Positions 11,222 to 21,515 are shown, numbered from the stretch's first letter. The stretch: DNA of 64,000 nt from Nematopogon swammerdamellus (GCA_946902875.1 OX336340.1:9011739-9075738), one strand, 5' to 3'. Notes: a model not told the origin generated them from the letters alone. Numbers and translations: made by a program.

Positions 11222-11802
11222 ACTACTCGGCCACGAGTCGCTCGTAATTAGTAATCAGCCGTAATTGGCGTCTAGATCTACCTAATTAACTATCAGATAC
11301 GAGCTCTGAGGAAATGTACGTAATTTTCGTCTGTAATCTGCGGATGCTGCGCTAACCAAATGCATGCAAATGTTAGGGCGGTAGTTATACCTATCAGACA
11401 ACCAACACGCATGCTCCTAAACCGGTTTAACATTTACGAAAATCGCGTCGCGACAGTATTGTTAGAGACACATAAATATGTACCTATAGCTCTCGTTACC
11501 ATACGTGTTGTATGCATTGAGCTCTATTTACGTGTCTCGAACTATATTTCTTGTACTTTTGTATGCAAACCAGGTGCCAGTGCTTTCATATTGGTCGTGC
11601 CTGCTACAAAAACTATTGTCAGTCACCGACTTATATGTACTTACCAGTACTTACATAAATATAAGTCGGTGGCATTGATTTTATAACATGGTCGGTGGTC
11701 ATAGTCGTTTTGGCCGACACTTTCAATGAGGTTGCGAATACGGGCGGGTTTTAGCCTATACCGTGTTAAATTAATGAAGAGAAGAGATATTCACCTTGTC
11801 AA

Positions 11803-12179
11803 GCCTCGGTAGCTCAGTGGTGCGGTCGCTCGATTGTTGTTAAGCATGAGCGCGGTCAGTACTTGGATGAATTACCGCTCGAACGTTGGAAGGCTGACCG
11901 TGGTTCGGATTCCACGTAAATCTGTAGGTCCCTTCCCTTCTTACCTTACTAGGTGGTAGGGTTTATCCCGCCCGGGTTGGTACCACACCGGACTGAATGA
12001 AACGTCGGTCGAAATGGCTATTTAAATAGTCCGTGTTTTCCGTCCAGTTCAGTGTAGCCGACATGAAATGAACGGAAGCACTGACATTTTTTTTATCTAG
12101 TTCACCCGGTGTATTGGGCTGACATCACGGATTTTGTTGGTGATGTAGCCAACCGTGTCAGTTTCCATAAAAAAAAAAA
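11803..12179 (+). mobile_element. SINE-A, full length
   Basis: A complete copy, about 377 bases. It begins gcctcggtagctcagtggtg (tRNA A-box-like), continues with gttaagca...gcgcggtcagtacttgg (5S rRNA-like internal promoter), then gtggttcggattccacg (tRNA B-box-like). After this come the shared body (gtaggtcccttcccttctta, ggttggtaccac, cgtccagttcagtgtagccg), the tail block gggctgacatcacgg and a poly-A end. It would be transcribed by RNA polymerase III and moved by a LINE enzyme. Confidence 0.92.
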
Positions 12180-12704
12180 CTGTTTTACGAAAAACATCTA
12201 TCCATCTATTATCTGAAGAGAGTGTTCAGAAGAGCCGTTAAATGAGATTCCGCCGTCTACAATCCACCTCTGCACTATGCGGTGGGCAGGGAATTCACTA
12301 TATTTATTTATTTATTTATTCAGGAAACACAAACAGTTACATGCATGTAGTATTTATAAACAGTAAATAATTTAAATTAATTAGGTATGTAACCAGCGAC
12401 GTATTTCACAAGTAGTAAGTATAAGGATATGCGATATCTAGAAAGATATACACGAATGAGTATACAATTGACAATATTTGTAAAGCAATACGTACCTACG
12501 TTAGTGACGCACAAGTATTGGTCAAGTTACCAAAGAAGAGAAAAAAAGACAGAGATATAAAAGCATTCACTCATTGATACCTACCTGTTCAATTGATCAC
12601 CGCTACGAGAGCAGACAACCTCACACTATGTGCTGTTCCATACCACGCATACTCCCTCATACATCCTTCCTTCCTTATCCTTTCCTTCCTTTCCTTACCT
12701 ATAA

Positions 12705-13135
12705 TAAAATCCAACGTCTGCTTTCTGTCTGAGTGTCTGTCTGTCTGTCCGCTTATAACTCGAGAACCACTGAACCGATTTTAATAAAAAAAAATTCTAC
12801 GGATAGCTTGATTCTTCCCATCAACTATAGGCTACTTACTATCACGCTAAATGGCTTATGAGGTTAGCAGTGAAGTGAAATATGAGAGCGGGCGGAGCCG
12901 CGGGCACAGCTCTTGTATATGTACCTATAATAAAATCCAACGTCTGCTTTCTGTCTGTCTGTCTGTCCGCTTATAACTCGAGAACCACTGAACCGATTTT
13001 AATAAAACAAAATTCTACGGATAGCTTGCTTCTTCCCATCAACTATAGGCTACTTACTATCACGCTAAATAGCTTATGAGGTTAGCAGTGAAGTGAAATA
13101 TGAGAGCGGGCGGAGCCGCGGGCACAGCTTGTATT
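12705..13135 (-). repeat. Interspersed repeat in tandem duplicate
   Basis: Two head-to-tail copies of a ~215 bp unit lie at about 12705-12915 and 12925-13135. Each runs from taataaaatccaacgtctgc through tcgagaaccactgaaccg and ctataggctacttactatca to gagccgcgggcacagct. On the minus strand the unit begins agctgtgcccgcggctccgc, like the terminal motif of other repeats here (35423-35675, 28472-30282). Confidence 0.85.
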
Positions 13136-13236
13136 TTATATTCGCCTATGTATATGAATGAATACAGCAGCTTTTCATTGGTAAAGCAGAACCCACAGAG
13201 CATCAAGTACCTGCCGGCGCGCGCATTTCATGCTCT

Positions 13237-13519
13237 GTGGCAGAACCCAAGCCAAACAGCAAACAACGACAACAATATACAATCGAACTACCACGGATGT
13301 GCAGCAACAACCGGTTCTGTAGGTCTTTTATTCACAGAAACGGGAAAATTCCTCCCAAGCATAGCTTGGGCTTTCTGAAGAGCAGCGTGAAAGGGCTTCT
13401 GTCAGGCCGCCGGCATGAATTTCGTAATCCCCGTACATCACAGAATGTCCATGGGCATCGTTAGACACCTATTCATAGGTGTAACGATGCCATAAATATC
13501 GATTCCCATTAAAAAAAAA
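13237..13519 (+). pseudogene. LINE ORF2 C-terminus and 3' UTR, degenerate
   Basis: The frame from 13237 to 13464 ends with NNRFCRSFIHRNGK...SLGFLKSSVKGLLSGR and NPRTSQNVHGHR. It matches the LINE tail at 30745 (NRFCRPFLYRTGKLWNALP...) except for an internal deletion removing the LWNALP segment. The 3' UTR (atgtccatgggcatcgttag) and a poly-A run follow to 13519. The CR1/Jockey superfamily is the likely source. Confidence 0.75.
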
Positions 13520-13800
13520 CATGTAGGTAATTCGGTATGGATGACTGAGTCGGAAGGGCCAAAGCACATGCTGCGACCATCCAATATCACTTGCGAGAAG
13601 GTAGGTGTCATCCCGAAGACTTCGCTGGATTGCTGGCTATACTGGACTAGAGGAGAACACAACCGAGGCTGATATGCGACCATCTTACATCCAGTACGGT
13701 GGTACCAACCCATTCGGCTATAATTTGAGCCTAGCACCTAGTAAGGGGTAAGGGAAGGGACCTACAGTTTTACACCGGTTCCGAACGGTGAAGCAGCAGG
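13520..13800 (-). mobile_element. SINE-B, full length
   Basis: A complete minus-strand copy with the recurring 5' end (tgcttcaccgttcggaaccg) at about 13800 and the tail next to the poly-A of the forward LINE fragment. The two elements therefore meet tail to tail. Confidence 0.88.
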
Positions 13801-13835
13801 TATATGCACGTAAATTTTTTCGTCAAAAAAAAACA

Positions 13836-13912
13836 CAAGCCGACCGGATTCGAACCTTGGACCTCTCGCAAGAAGCCGATGCCCAAACCACTCGGCCACC
13901 CGCCCCGCTCTA
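13836..13912 (-). repeat. tRNA-like Pol III module
   Basis: The minus strand reads ggtggccgagtggtttgggc (A-box-like D arm), then aggttcgaatccggtc (B-box-like T arm) and, just after, a run of nine T, a Pol III terminator. The T stem does not pair well and no acceptor stem closes, so this is a tRNA-derived relic or SINE head rather than a working tRNA gene. Confidence 0.6.
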
Positions 13913-13934
13913 CTATCTCATAATCTCTCTCAAT

Positions 13935-16110
13935 CTACGCAAGGCCTCTAGTCACTTGACCCCGACCAAGCTCCCCAAAACCTAATAAATTAATACTGAG
14001 CCCAGCACCAAAATCACTCTCCTCGTCGGAGTGCAGGCAGATACTACTTACGTCTTTTTCACTATCACCGACCTTCATCGGAGTGAGAGAGGCAGAAATA
14101 GCTGCATCGATAGCCGAATGATAATGAAATGAATGAAGAATAGGCAAAACGTTCAAACCGAGGTTCAAACAATATGCGGGCAGTGTGACTTTCTTTACTT
14201 CTGTAAGTAGGTGGCTTCGATTATGTCAAATCGTCTGACTGATTTAGAGCTCGTTGATGTGTGTCAACAATCATATTGGTGTGCCAGTAACAGTCGATTT
14301 TATATTGACTTCGAATGTATACTGAATATTTCTAAAAAATTATACAAGACTTAGGTATTAGACAGTGAAGCTATAGTGAGCAAAATTATATATTTATTGA
14401 GTAAAACATCGTAGAAAGTCAGTAAATGTTTTCGTTTTGATTATTAAATTAGCTTGATCTATGTGCAATATTTCAAAGAATTTCTTTCTTGTTCTCTGAA
14501 GTTTTCAATTAAGTTTTGAACTACTACTACTACTTCTATTTCTCTGTTAGCGGCATTGATATTATGATGACATGCCGGCCCCAACCGACACATACGTGTA
14601 ACAGTACATTTCAGCGTTCCGGCCTTGGTGTGTCATTTACTCTGTCTGTATACAATTTGTATGTTGTAAACCGCACTGCACATTCTTTCATTCGTAATAA
14701 CAAAAGGAAATATCAAAATAAGTATCTAACTATTCATTCTTATAAAGTTTGTTAGTTAATTTAAAAGTTTGAAATTATAACGGCATCATATCGACTCTCG
14801 ATACATACTATTATTTGATTATGTATAGTGTGTCGGCGAGATTACACATGGTTCTGGCGGGCGCGGCGAGGTGGAGCGGCGGCGGAGTCACCTCGCTTGA
14901 CAGTTCCTTCTCGACCGCGCGCCCGTCACCTCTTCGCGCGCTCACTTCGCGACATACCCGCAAATGCACACACGCGCCGGCACATTAAATATCATTTAGA
15001 AATGAACACCGAATATACTTACGATACTGTTTTGGGTCAGTGCAACTATGCTATATACGGGCTTTAAAGTTTTGACTTGAGTGATTTTAGCCATGGGCCG
15101 ATTTTTAAGTTTCTAGTGCCTGTGTCGATCATCAGTGAATCCGCAGTTATCGTAGGTAAGTGGAAACTGCGACTTGGCGTTGTTTGTAGAAAAAAGAAAA
15201 AACTCTTTCTGCACTCGTCCTTTAAATATAAGTTTATATTAATTCCATTGCCAGTATTCTTTTAACACAATACATTTGAAGGAATGAAGTTCGCATTAAA
15301 AACGCCTATATAAACACGTGGTATCTACCACGTGCATCTTCCACCAGCAATTCCATGTCATATGAACGATTTTAGTAGCTGCATGTTTTTATAAAGCAGG
15401 CAGCGAAAACTTTAGATTTTATGCTTATAATTCGAGGCTATGAATTCGTAAGCAAAACATTAACGAAATAATATATTTATAATTTATTAATAGACGCTAA
15501 GCTGTTAAATAATGGAGTGTATCGTATACATCAAAAAATTACTGCGATATTATGTTCTTTATTTGATTTCCCGCCTTTTCTTGATTACCTCTACCATAAT
15601 TTGGTGGACATGGGATACCAAATTAAAAACATGAAGTAGAAAGTATAATAATTAAAACCCGTTGTTTACGCTTATGTATGATAGATATTTATTCGTTCGC
15701 TGGTTGCCAATTTTAAGGTTCAATTAAAATAGCATTATGTTTAAAATTAAAGTTTTTTAGTCTTCAATAAGTTTACTTCGATCTTTTAAGAAGTATAATT
15801 ACATTATACCAGTAAGGTTAGGTTAGTAAGGTTGATTGTAGTATCCATGCTTAAGTATGAACGTATGGCCGATCTATCTAACACTTTAAATATTAATGTA
15901 TACCTACTTAACTTATGCACACATCTTTCTTTTGCAGAAAAGTAAGTATGTTATATATGCTTAAAATGTAAACTACCAAAACACATAAGTATTACATTTT
16001 GATGTTTCTTCTGTTCTCTTTATTTTTCACATGAGTGTGAAAAAGTATTATGGCCAAATGTGTTTCGTTCAACATTAGTATGGGTATATATATTTAATGT
16101 AATGGGTAAC
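13935..16110. other. No gene seen; GC-rich patch and small palindrome
   Basis: Mostly AT-rich. A GC-rich patch lies at about 14853-14945. A perfect 20 bp inverted repeat with two CACGTG cores lies at 15315-15334 (cacgtggta, tc, taccacgtg). Confidence 0.5.
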
Positions 16111-16312
16111 TTTTTTAATGAATTCGGTATGGGTGGCTGAGTCAGAGGGGCCAAAGCACATGCTCCGACCAGCCAATATCACCCCCGAGAAAGTGGGTGC
16201 CACACCGGATACTTCCCTTTGGATTTCTGACTATACTGAACTAAAGGAGAACAGAGCTGTGCACATGCAGTACGGTGAAACCAATCCGGTCGGCTGCCTA
16301 CAATTTGAGCAT
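16111..16312 (-). mobile_element. SINE-B, 5'-truncated
   Basis: This contains the tail complement ttttttaatgaattcggtat, the gtgctttggcccctctgact block (minus strand) and part of the body up to caaattgtaggcagcc. Confidence 0.82.
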
Positions 16313-16514
16313 TTGGTGTACATTTTGATACGGCTCCAAATTTGGTGTAGGAACATTTTGACAATAATTTCATCTTTGTAGTTATAACCCCCCGCAAATT
16401 GCTAATACGCTGGAACCTTGTCATAATAATGTAATTTATTACTGACAGTTACGCACACATAGTCCTATTAAAAGCACTTGGCATACAAAAAACTTCACTG
16501 TGACAAGGTTCCAG

Positions 16515-16686
16515 TGTGGCGGTGCTGGCCACTAGACATTAGAACAGATTTAGAATATTAATTTTGACAACTTTGTTTATAGTCTTGTCATTGCAGACTT
16601 GTCAATCTTCCTTTTAACATTCAAAAAATATAATAAATATTATTTTACGAAGATCATATTATTTCACCACACCACGAGCAGCTAAA
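16515..16686 (+). repeat. 5' LTR
   Basis: Begins tgtggcggtgctggccacta and ends cacgagcagctaaa. It contains an AT-rich stretch (aaaaaatataataaatatta) that could hold the TATA box or poly(A) signal. By eye it is identical to the 3' LTR. Confidence 0.88.
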
Positions 16687-16687
16687 C

Positions 16688-16697
16688 TGGTGACCCC
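16688..16697 (+). promoter_or_regulatory. Primer-binding site, tRNA-Trp-like
   Basis: tggtgacccc follows the LTR after one base. It starts with TGG, as expected for pairing with a tRNA CCA end. These ten bases match the start of the tRNA-Trp primer site known for CsRn1-group elements; the match stops after ten. Confidence 0.6.
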
Positions 16698-16718
16698 TGA
16701 TTCTAGACGTCCTGCGAG

Positions 16719-17630
16719 ATGGACGAACACGTAGAAAAACTACAAACAGAGTTGGAAAAGTTGAAAAAAGGTACTGGAGACATTTCTTATGCCGCTGTCA
16801 GGATACCACCATTTTGGACACCGGATCCTCAGCTGTGGTTTCGCCAAATCGAAGCGCAATTTGCACTCGCTAAGATAACAAAACAAGAAACCAAATATAA
16901 TTATCTATTGGCTAACTTAGATGGCAAAACTCTTTCTACTGTCGCCGACGTTATCAAATCGGACGCATCCACAACATATGAAGTACTGAAGCAATGCATC
17001 ATCAAACGCTTATCAGAAAGCGACGAGCAAAGAATGCACAAAGTTCTAAACACACTCGAACTAGGAGATAAGCGACCGTCGCAACTACTACGAGAAATGA
17101 AAAAATTATCAGGTTCCAATTTCTCTGAAGACGTCATCCGTCATTTATGGTTACAGCGACTACCTGTATCGGTACAATCCATCCTAATCACAAACTCCGA
17201 TAACTTAGACAATCTTGGCTTAATGGCAGACAAAATCATCACAGTAACAAATGCAAATACATCACATAACACGTCGTCTGACGCAGTAAATCAACAATCA
17301 GAAATTTCAGAATTGCAAGAGGAAGTGGCAGAACTGAAACGAATAATTAGAAACTCATCACATTTTAAAAGAAGCTATATGAGAAATCTACCAACTAGCT
17401 CAACAACAATCTCAAACAACGATGTACAACCGTCACTCTGCTGGTACCACGAAAATTTCGGAATCAAAGCAAAAAAGTGTCAACCACCATTCCACACAAG
17501 CCTAAATGAATCATTGAATGATAATGATCCACATAGTATCAACATCCCAGCAAATTTGGACGTTCCCACAACTTCGAGGACTTCGAGGACAGGAAGACAT
17601 ATAAGAATACCAGCCAGATTTCGATATTAA
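16719..17630 (+). CDS. Gag polyprotein joined to an integrase C-terminal tail
   Basis: The 303-residue ORF starts 33 bases after the 5' LTR with MDEHVEKLQTELEKLKKG. Residues ~28-190 form a capsid-type Gag domain: VRIPPFWTPDPQLWFRQIE, KYNYLLANLD, LELGDKRPSQLLREMKKLSG, LWLQRLPVSVQ and LGLMADKI are hallmarks of one arthropod Ty3 Gag group. Residues ~205-215 are a coiled-coil-like EISELQEEVAELKRIIR. At ~245 is a zinc-binding motif, CWYHENFGIKAKKCQPP, of C-x2-H-x9-C-x3 type, but the fourth ligand is Phe instead of Cys. The last ~16 residues (TSRTGRHIRIPARFRY) resemble the very end of Ty3 Pol polyproteins. The ORF therefore appears to be an in-frame internal deletion from just after the zinc motif to near the integrase end. 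Confidence 0.88.
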   Translation: MDEHVEKLQTELEKLKKGTGDISYAAVRIPPFWTPDPQLWFRQIEAQFALAKITKQETKYNYLLANLDGKTLSTVADVIKSDASTTYEVLKQCIIKRLSESDEQRMHKVLNTLELGDKRPSQLLREMKKLSGSNFSEDVIRHLWLQRLPVSVQSILITNSDNLDNLGLMADKIITVTNANTSHNTSSDAVNQQSEISELQEEVAELKRIIRNSSHFKRSYMRNLPTSSTTISNNDVQPSLCWYHENFGIKAKKCQPPFHTSLNESLNDNDPHSINIPANLDVPTTSRTSRTGRHIRIPARFRY

Positions 17631-17653
17631 CTCCTCAAGACCGGCGTTAAATC

Positions 17654-17666
17654 TGGAAGGGGAGTA
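17654..17666 (+). promoter_or_regulatory. Polypurine tract
   Basis: tggaaggggagta lies immediately before the 3' LTR, in the position and composition expected of the plus-strand primer. Confidence 0.75.
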
Positions 17667-17838
17667 TGTGGCGGTGCTGGCCACTAGACATTAGAACAGA
17701 TTTAGAATATTAATTTTGACAACTTTGTTTATAGTCTTGTCATTGCAGACTTGTCAATCTTCCTTTTAACATTCAAAAAATATAATAAATATTATTTTAC
17801 GAAGATCATATTATTTCACCACACCACGAGCAGCTAAA
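17667..17838 (+). repeat. 3' LTR
   Basis: Same length (172 bp) and, as far as I can read, the same sequence as 16515-16686. Confidence 0.88.
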
Positions 17839-18093
17839 CCAGCGTATTAGCAATTTGCGAGGGTTATACCCAAATGTTACGAAAAATACGCTGAAATACG
17901 CCTATAGAACTTAACTAACAAATTGCTTAGTGTGAAAAGGTTCTACAGACATAACTGCTTTCTACGCTTCATTGCACACTTTGCATTTTGTTGTTAAATT
18001 TATCGGAGTATGTTCGTTTAAGCTTTTACCGCTTTTACACATTGTTGTAATGTTTACGGATACGCGGTATATAACTGAAAGCGACTCATATTC

Positions 18094-18136
18094 GTCGACG
18101 CTTCGTCCCTCACTCTGGGGACATCATCAGGACCCG
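18094..18136 (-). ncRNA. Candidate hammerhead ribozyme core
   Basis: Near the 3' end of the Penelope fragment the minus strand reads CTGATGA (18124-18130), a GTCCC/GGGAC stem with an 8 nt loop, then GAA (18102-18104), followed by GCGTC and GAC. CUGAUGA, stem II and GAA is the hammerhead catalytic core, and hammerheads are known in Penelope elements. Stem I could be GTC/GAC; stem III is minimal, so this remains a candidate. Confidence 0.4.
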
Positions 18137-18450
18137 CGGCAGCTGCGACGAGCTGGAGGACACCCGACACGTCGTCCAGTCAGATTTCAACTGCCGGTCG
18201 CCGCTGAGTAGATTGTAGCGATGAGCGGGTACTTCGGCCGATGCGGGTAGGTTCGACATCTCCTGCTGGAAAAGATCGGTGCACGCTACTGTGTCTATGG
18301 CTGCCAGAGCTTGATGCTGGTTACCACTCGAGCCATGCTTCGCCACCAGGGGAGTCCAAGACGAAGAGAGTACCATGCTGTCTTCTCTGTTGTCTACTGG
18401 TTTGGTCGAATCGAATCCAATGATTAGTCACAGATGGCTGACTTATGGAA

Positions 18451-18725
18451 CTAGTTGTTATTCATCGCCCTGATGTGTTCCGACAACCTTGTCTGAACAC
18501 ACCGCTTCGTTTGTCCGATGTAGCACCTCCCACAGCTGCATGGTATTTTGTATACCCCTGGAGCCTGCAGAGGAATCTGGTCCTTGACTGTTCTCATTAT
18601 GCCTTGGATTTTTGTTAGAGGTTTGTAGAAGGTCTTTATGCTCAACTTGCTCATCAACTTCCCTATACGGTCCGTGATCCCCCGTATGCATGGTAAGTAG
18701 GCGCACCGCCTTCCGACCTCTATCC
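18451..18725 (-). pseudogene. Penelope GIY-YIG endonuclease domain (partial)
   Basis: The frame reads LPCIRGITDRIGKLMSKLS, then KTFYKPLTKIQGIMRTVKD, then PGVYKIPCSCGRCYIGQTKR and CVQTRLSEHIRAMNNN, then a stop. GVY...CYIGQT is the GIY-YIG core (Gly-Val-Tyr and Tyr-Ile-Gly), preceded by the C-S-C pair typical of Penelope elements. The domain nicks target DNA for reverse transcription. The stop comes early: after it a different frame still shows KSAICD and SLDSIRP, similar to the usual continuation, so the copy is broken. Upstream polymerase motifs are absent. Confidence 0.8.
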
Positions 18726-18789
18726 TCTGCCGCCCTGTTGCTGCACGTTGAACATACTGCTTTCAGTTATATACCGCGTAACCGAAAAC

Positions 18790-19559
18790 ATTACAATAAT
18801 TTATTCGAGTAGTATGTAATTTTAGCCTTATGAGACAATTTCGAATAAATTATTTAAAAATTGCATTGCTCTAACAGATTTTATGTTTCAAAGTATACAA
18901 AACAATACAGTTTTGTCCTCAAAGTTTATACCGTTTACTTTTTCATTATGAAAGAAGGGTAATGTCTTCGTTCCCATGTAGTATATTATATATTCGTTAT
19001 ATTTATTTTATATTCTCACAATCAAGTCTTTTTGTGAACTGGCGTCTTACTTGCTACCTTGCCACACCAGCCAATTTGCGAGAAATCGGAGTTTCTAACC
19101 ACCACGCCGAATTGCTAACAAATGAATTGAAGTCCTCCTGGGTCAGGAAGTCCTGAAGGCTCTTCCTGCATTTATTCAGAGATTGAGAGAGAACGGTGGC
19201 TTCCGTCTATTGAGAGACTAATCGATGTGACAGAACATGTGAAAACATTTTAAAATCCGACTGCGATAATAAACGAAGGAAACGAGGATGTTACAGCAAT
19301 AGAAAATATTGTAGTCGGCCTCTTTCTATTAAAATGTTTCTACAAACCCGGCTGCAGCATTTCTACTGATGTGTCCTTGTTTCCTTCGTTTTTATTCGCA
19401 TTGGGCTTTCGAAATTTATGATTAAAATTTATGTCTCTACTAGTTTTTTGCCGGCGGCTATACGCTCGCGGAATTATAGGTACGTTAACATAATGTGTAG
19501 TAAATTTTAGAGCGTCGGTGATGCGGTGGGTAGCTATAGACAATGATGCCCACTCAATT
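18790..19559. other. No gene seen; short shared repeat segment
   Basis: Mostly AT-rich. About 19348-19410 (ccggctgcagcatttctact and tgtttccttcgtttttattc) is shared with about 33150-33205, so both are pieces of one unidentified repeat. Confidence 0.5.
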
Positions 19560-20075
19560 TTTAATGTGTTTTAAAGAAAAAATTCAAAATTTTACAAATG
19601 GCACCTACCGTTCCATATTTTGTTTTTAGGACTCCGTACCTGAAAAGAGGAAAAAAACTCTCACTTTTCACTCTTGTGCCTGTCTGTCTGTTCCGGCTTA
19701 TTTTCTTCGAATCTACGCGAAGAAAAAGAATTAATTTGGTACATTTGATGAAGCAATCACGGACGTGTAGCGTAAATGAACGAATTTCGATTTTCGGAGT
19801 AAATTTTGGGGACAAATAAAAATATTTTTTTTCAAGTGCATCATGTGACATATCAGTGAAAAGCGCTCGTTATGAGGAATACAAATATATATATTTATTA
19901 TTTTAAAACGCATAGTTTAAATCATATTAAAGATAATATACAAAAAAATTCAGCACCCCCCCCCCCCCCTCTTATCTCCGAAACTACTGAGTCTAAAATT
20001 TCAAAAAAACACAGGACAACCAATAAGAAATCATAAGTCTCCTCACGGAAAACGTAATTCTACGGAACCATCAAC
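19560..20075. repeat. GGTTCCGTA-class interspersed repeat, diverged
   Basis: It contains ttaggactccgtacctgaaa, a gcctgtctgtctgttccggc block and, further on, a poly-C run (about 19956-19969). These features recall the common lepidopteran repeat that begins agggttccgta and carries GTCTGTCTGTC, as at 38912-39178. The boundaries are approximate. Confidence 0.45.
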
Positions 20076-20189
20076 TGACCGCTTTTACTTTTGTTTTCTG
20101 ATAACATAACCTATATTACGGGTAGTATGATAAATCGATAAACACTTCATTCATCAAAATTTATTCGGCCGTTTTGGAGTTACGAAGGA

Positions 20190-21515
20190 GAAAATTCACA
20201 GATTTCGTGCCTTACACGACTATCGAGCACATTGAAAATGAATCTACGGAATTCGAAAAAATATTGTCGCTGAGCGACACGTGAAAGTCGGGATAAGGAA
20301 AAGGTTAGTTGGGTTCTTATGATGGAGCCGGAAGGAAGCCATGGGAACTCCTAAACTGCACATGATACGCCCATCGTGTTTGGGCTCGTTTGATTTGTCT
20401 TCGCAAGTACTCTAGTCATATGTTATTTCCAGGGTCCTGATGATGGAGCCGGAAGGAAGCCATAGGAACTCCTAAACTACACATGATAAATCCACCATAT
20501 TTGGGCTCGTTGGATATAGGAATATAGGAATATAGGATAGCCTAACCTATATTCTTATCTTCTATATCCTTATATTATATTTTTATATTTAATATTTATA
20601 AATTTTTTACTTTAGTTAGAAATTATAATGTCAAGCTTATCTATTTTTTTCTGTCAAAATTTTAGTTTAAATTTTTTAAGCTGCTTGTGTTTTTAAAAAA
20701 TAATAAAAAATATATAAATGTAATATTTTTTTTATTTCGTTGAATTCATTTTCAATGCGACGCATCTTCTTACCTAACCTATATTCCTATATTTCTATAT
20801 CCAACGAGTCCAAATATGGTGGATTTATCATGTGTAGTTTAGGTGTTCCTATGGCTTCCTTCCGGCTCCATTATCAGGACCCTGGAAATAACATAATATG
20901 ACTAGAGTAGTTGCGAAGACAAATCCAACGAGACCAAACACGGTCGATTTATCATGTGTAGTTTAGGAGTTCCTATGGCTTCCTTCCGGCTCCATCATCA
21001 GGACCCTGGGCATCATATATTTATTTATTTATTTATTTAAGGTTCACCAACAAGTCGGACACACTTACATTCAAGTATTTATGTAACTACAAAGTGTTTA
21101 AAGCTATAGTGTGGACCCAATGACGGGCAAACACCTCCTTCAATATTTGCTGGCATCATATTTTCTACATTGCTTATAATTAATAAATTTCTTCTACCCA
21201 CCTACATAACAAAACTAAATCACATGAAAAGTACCAGGAGCCCATAGGAGCCAAACGATGCGAAACGCAACGCAACATGCATATATGACAAGAGTACTTG
21301 CGAAGACAAGTCCAACGAGCCCAAACACTATGGGCTTATCATGTGTAGTTTAGGAGTTCCTATGGCTTCCTTCCGGCTCCATCATCAGACCCCAACTAAC
21401 CTTTTCTTTATCCCGACTTTCTCGTGTCACTCAGCGACAATATTTTTTCGAATTCCGTAGATTCATTTCCAATGTGCTCGATAGTCGTGTGAGGCACGAA
21501 ATCTGTGAATTTATT
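20190..21515. mobile_element. Large foldback element (long inverted repeats)
   Basis: The left arm runs from ~20195 (attcacagatttcgtgcctt) to ~20560. The right arm runs from ~20770 to ~21515 as its inverse, ending in aggcacgaaatctgtgaat. A block with gatggagccggaaggaagcc occurs twice in the left arm and three times inverted in the right. The right arm is longer because it has an extra block and an insert at ~21010-21290. The loop (~20570-20770) is AT-rich. No coding sequence is present. Confidence 0.82.

Larger units (their letters stand above)
16515..17838 (+). mobile_element. Gag-only Ty3-type LTR retrotransposon, recent insertion
   Basis: This 1324 bp element has two 172 bp LTRs that I read as identical, a primer-binding site, one ORF and a polypurine tract. 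It is flanked by the 4 bp duplication ccag (16511-16514 and 17839-17842). Protease, reverse transcriptase, RNase H and most of integrase are missing, so it must be mobilised in trans. The Gag type and the tRNA-Trp-like primer site point to the CsRn1/Kabuki group of Ty3 elements, which is inference. Confidence 0.88.
16382..17868. mobile_element. MITE split by an LTR retrotransposon
   Basis: The left part, 16382-16514, starts ttataaccccccgcaaattg. The right part, 17839-17868, ends in its inverse (caatttgcgagggttata). Together they form terminal inverted repeats of about 40 bp: gcaaattgctaatacgctgg plus aaccttgtca occurs inverted at both ends of the reconstructed element. Without the LTR insertion the MITE would be about 160 bp. 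It has no coding capacity. Confidence 0.8.
18058..18783 (-). mobile_element. Penelope-like element fragment with inverted ends
   Basis: This minus-strand fragment carries the C-terminal endonuclease part of a Penelope-like retroelement. Both ends carry the same ~26 bp sequence in inverted orientation (tacgcggtatataactgaaa near 18060, gctttcagttatataccgcg near 18757-18778). The reverse transcriptase part is missing. Confidence 0.75.

Noticed and set aside
13836..13912. Functional tRNA gene
   Set aside because: A and B boxes and a T-run are present, but the T stem does not pair well and no acceptor stem closes. The same was concluded at 26005, 33318 and 44174.
14828..15067. Arg/Ala-rich forward ORF
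   Set aside because: It reads a GC-rich patch that shifts into AT-rich sequence; composition changes abruptly.
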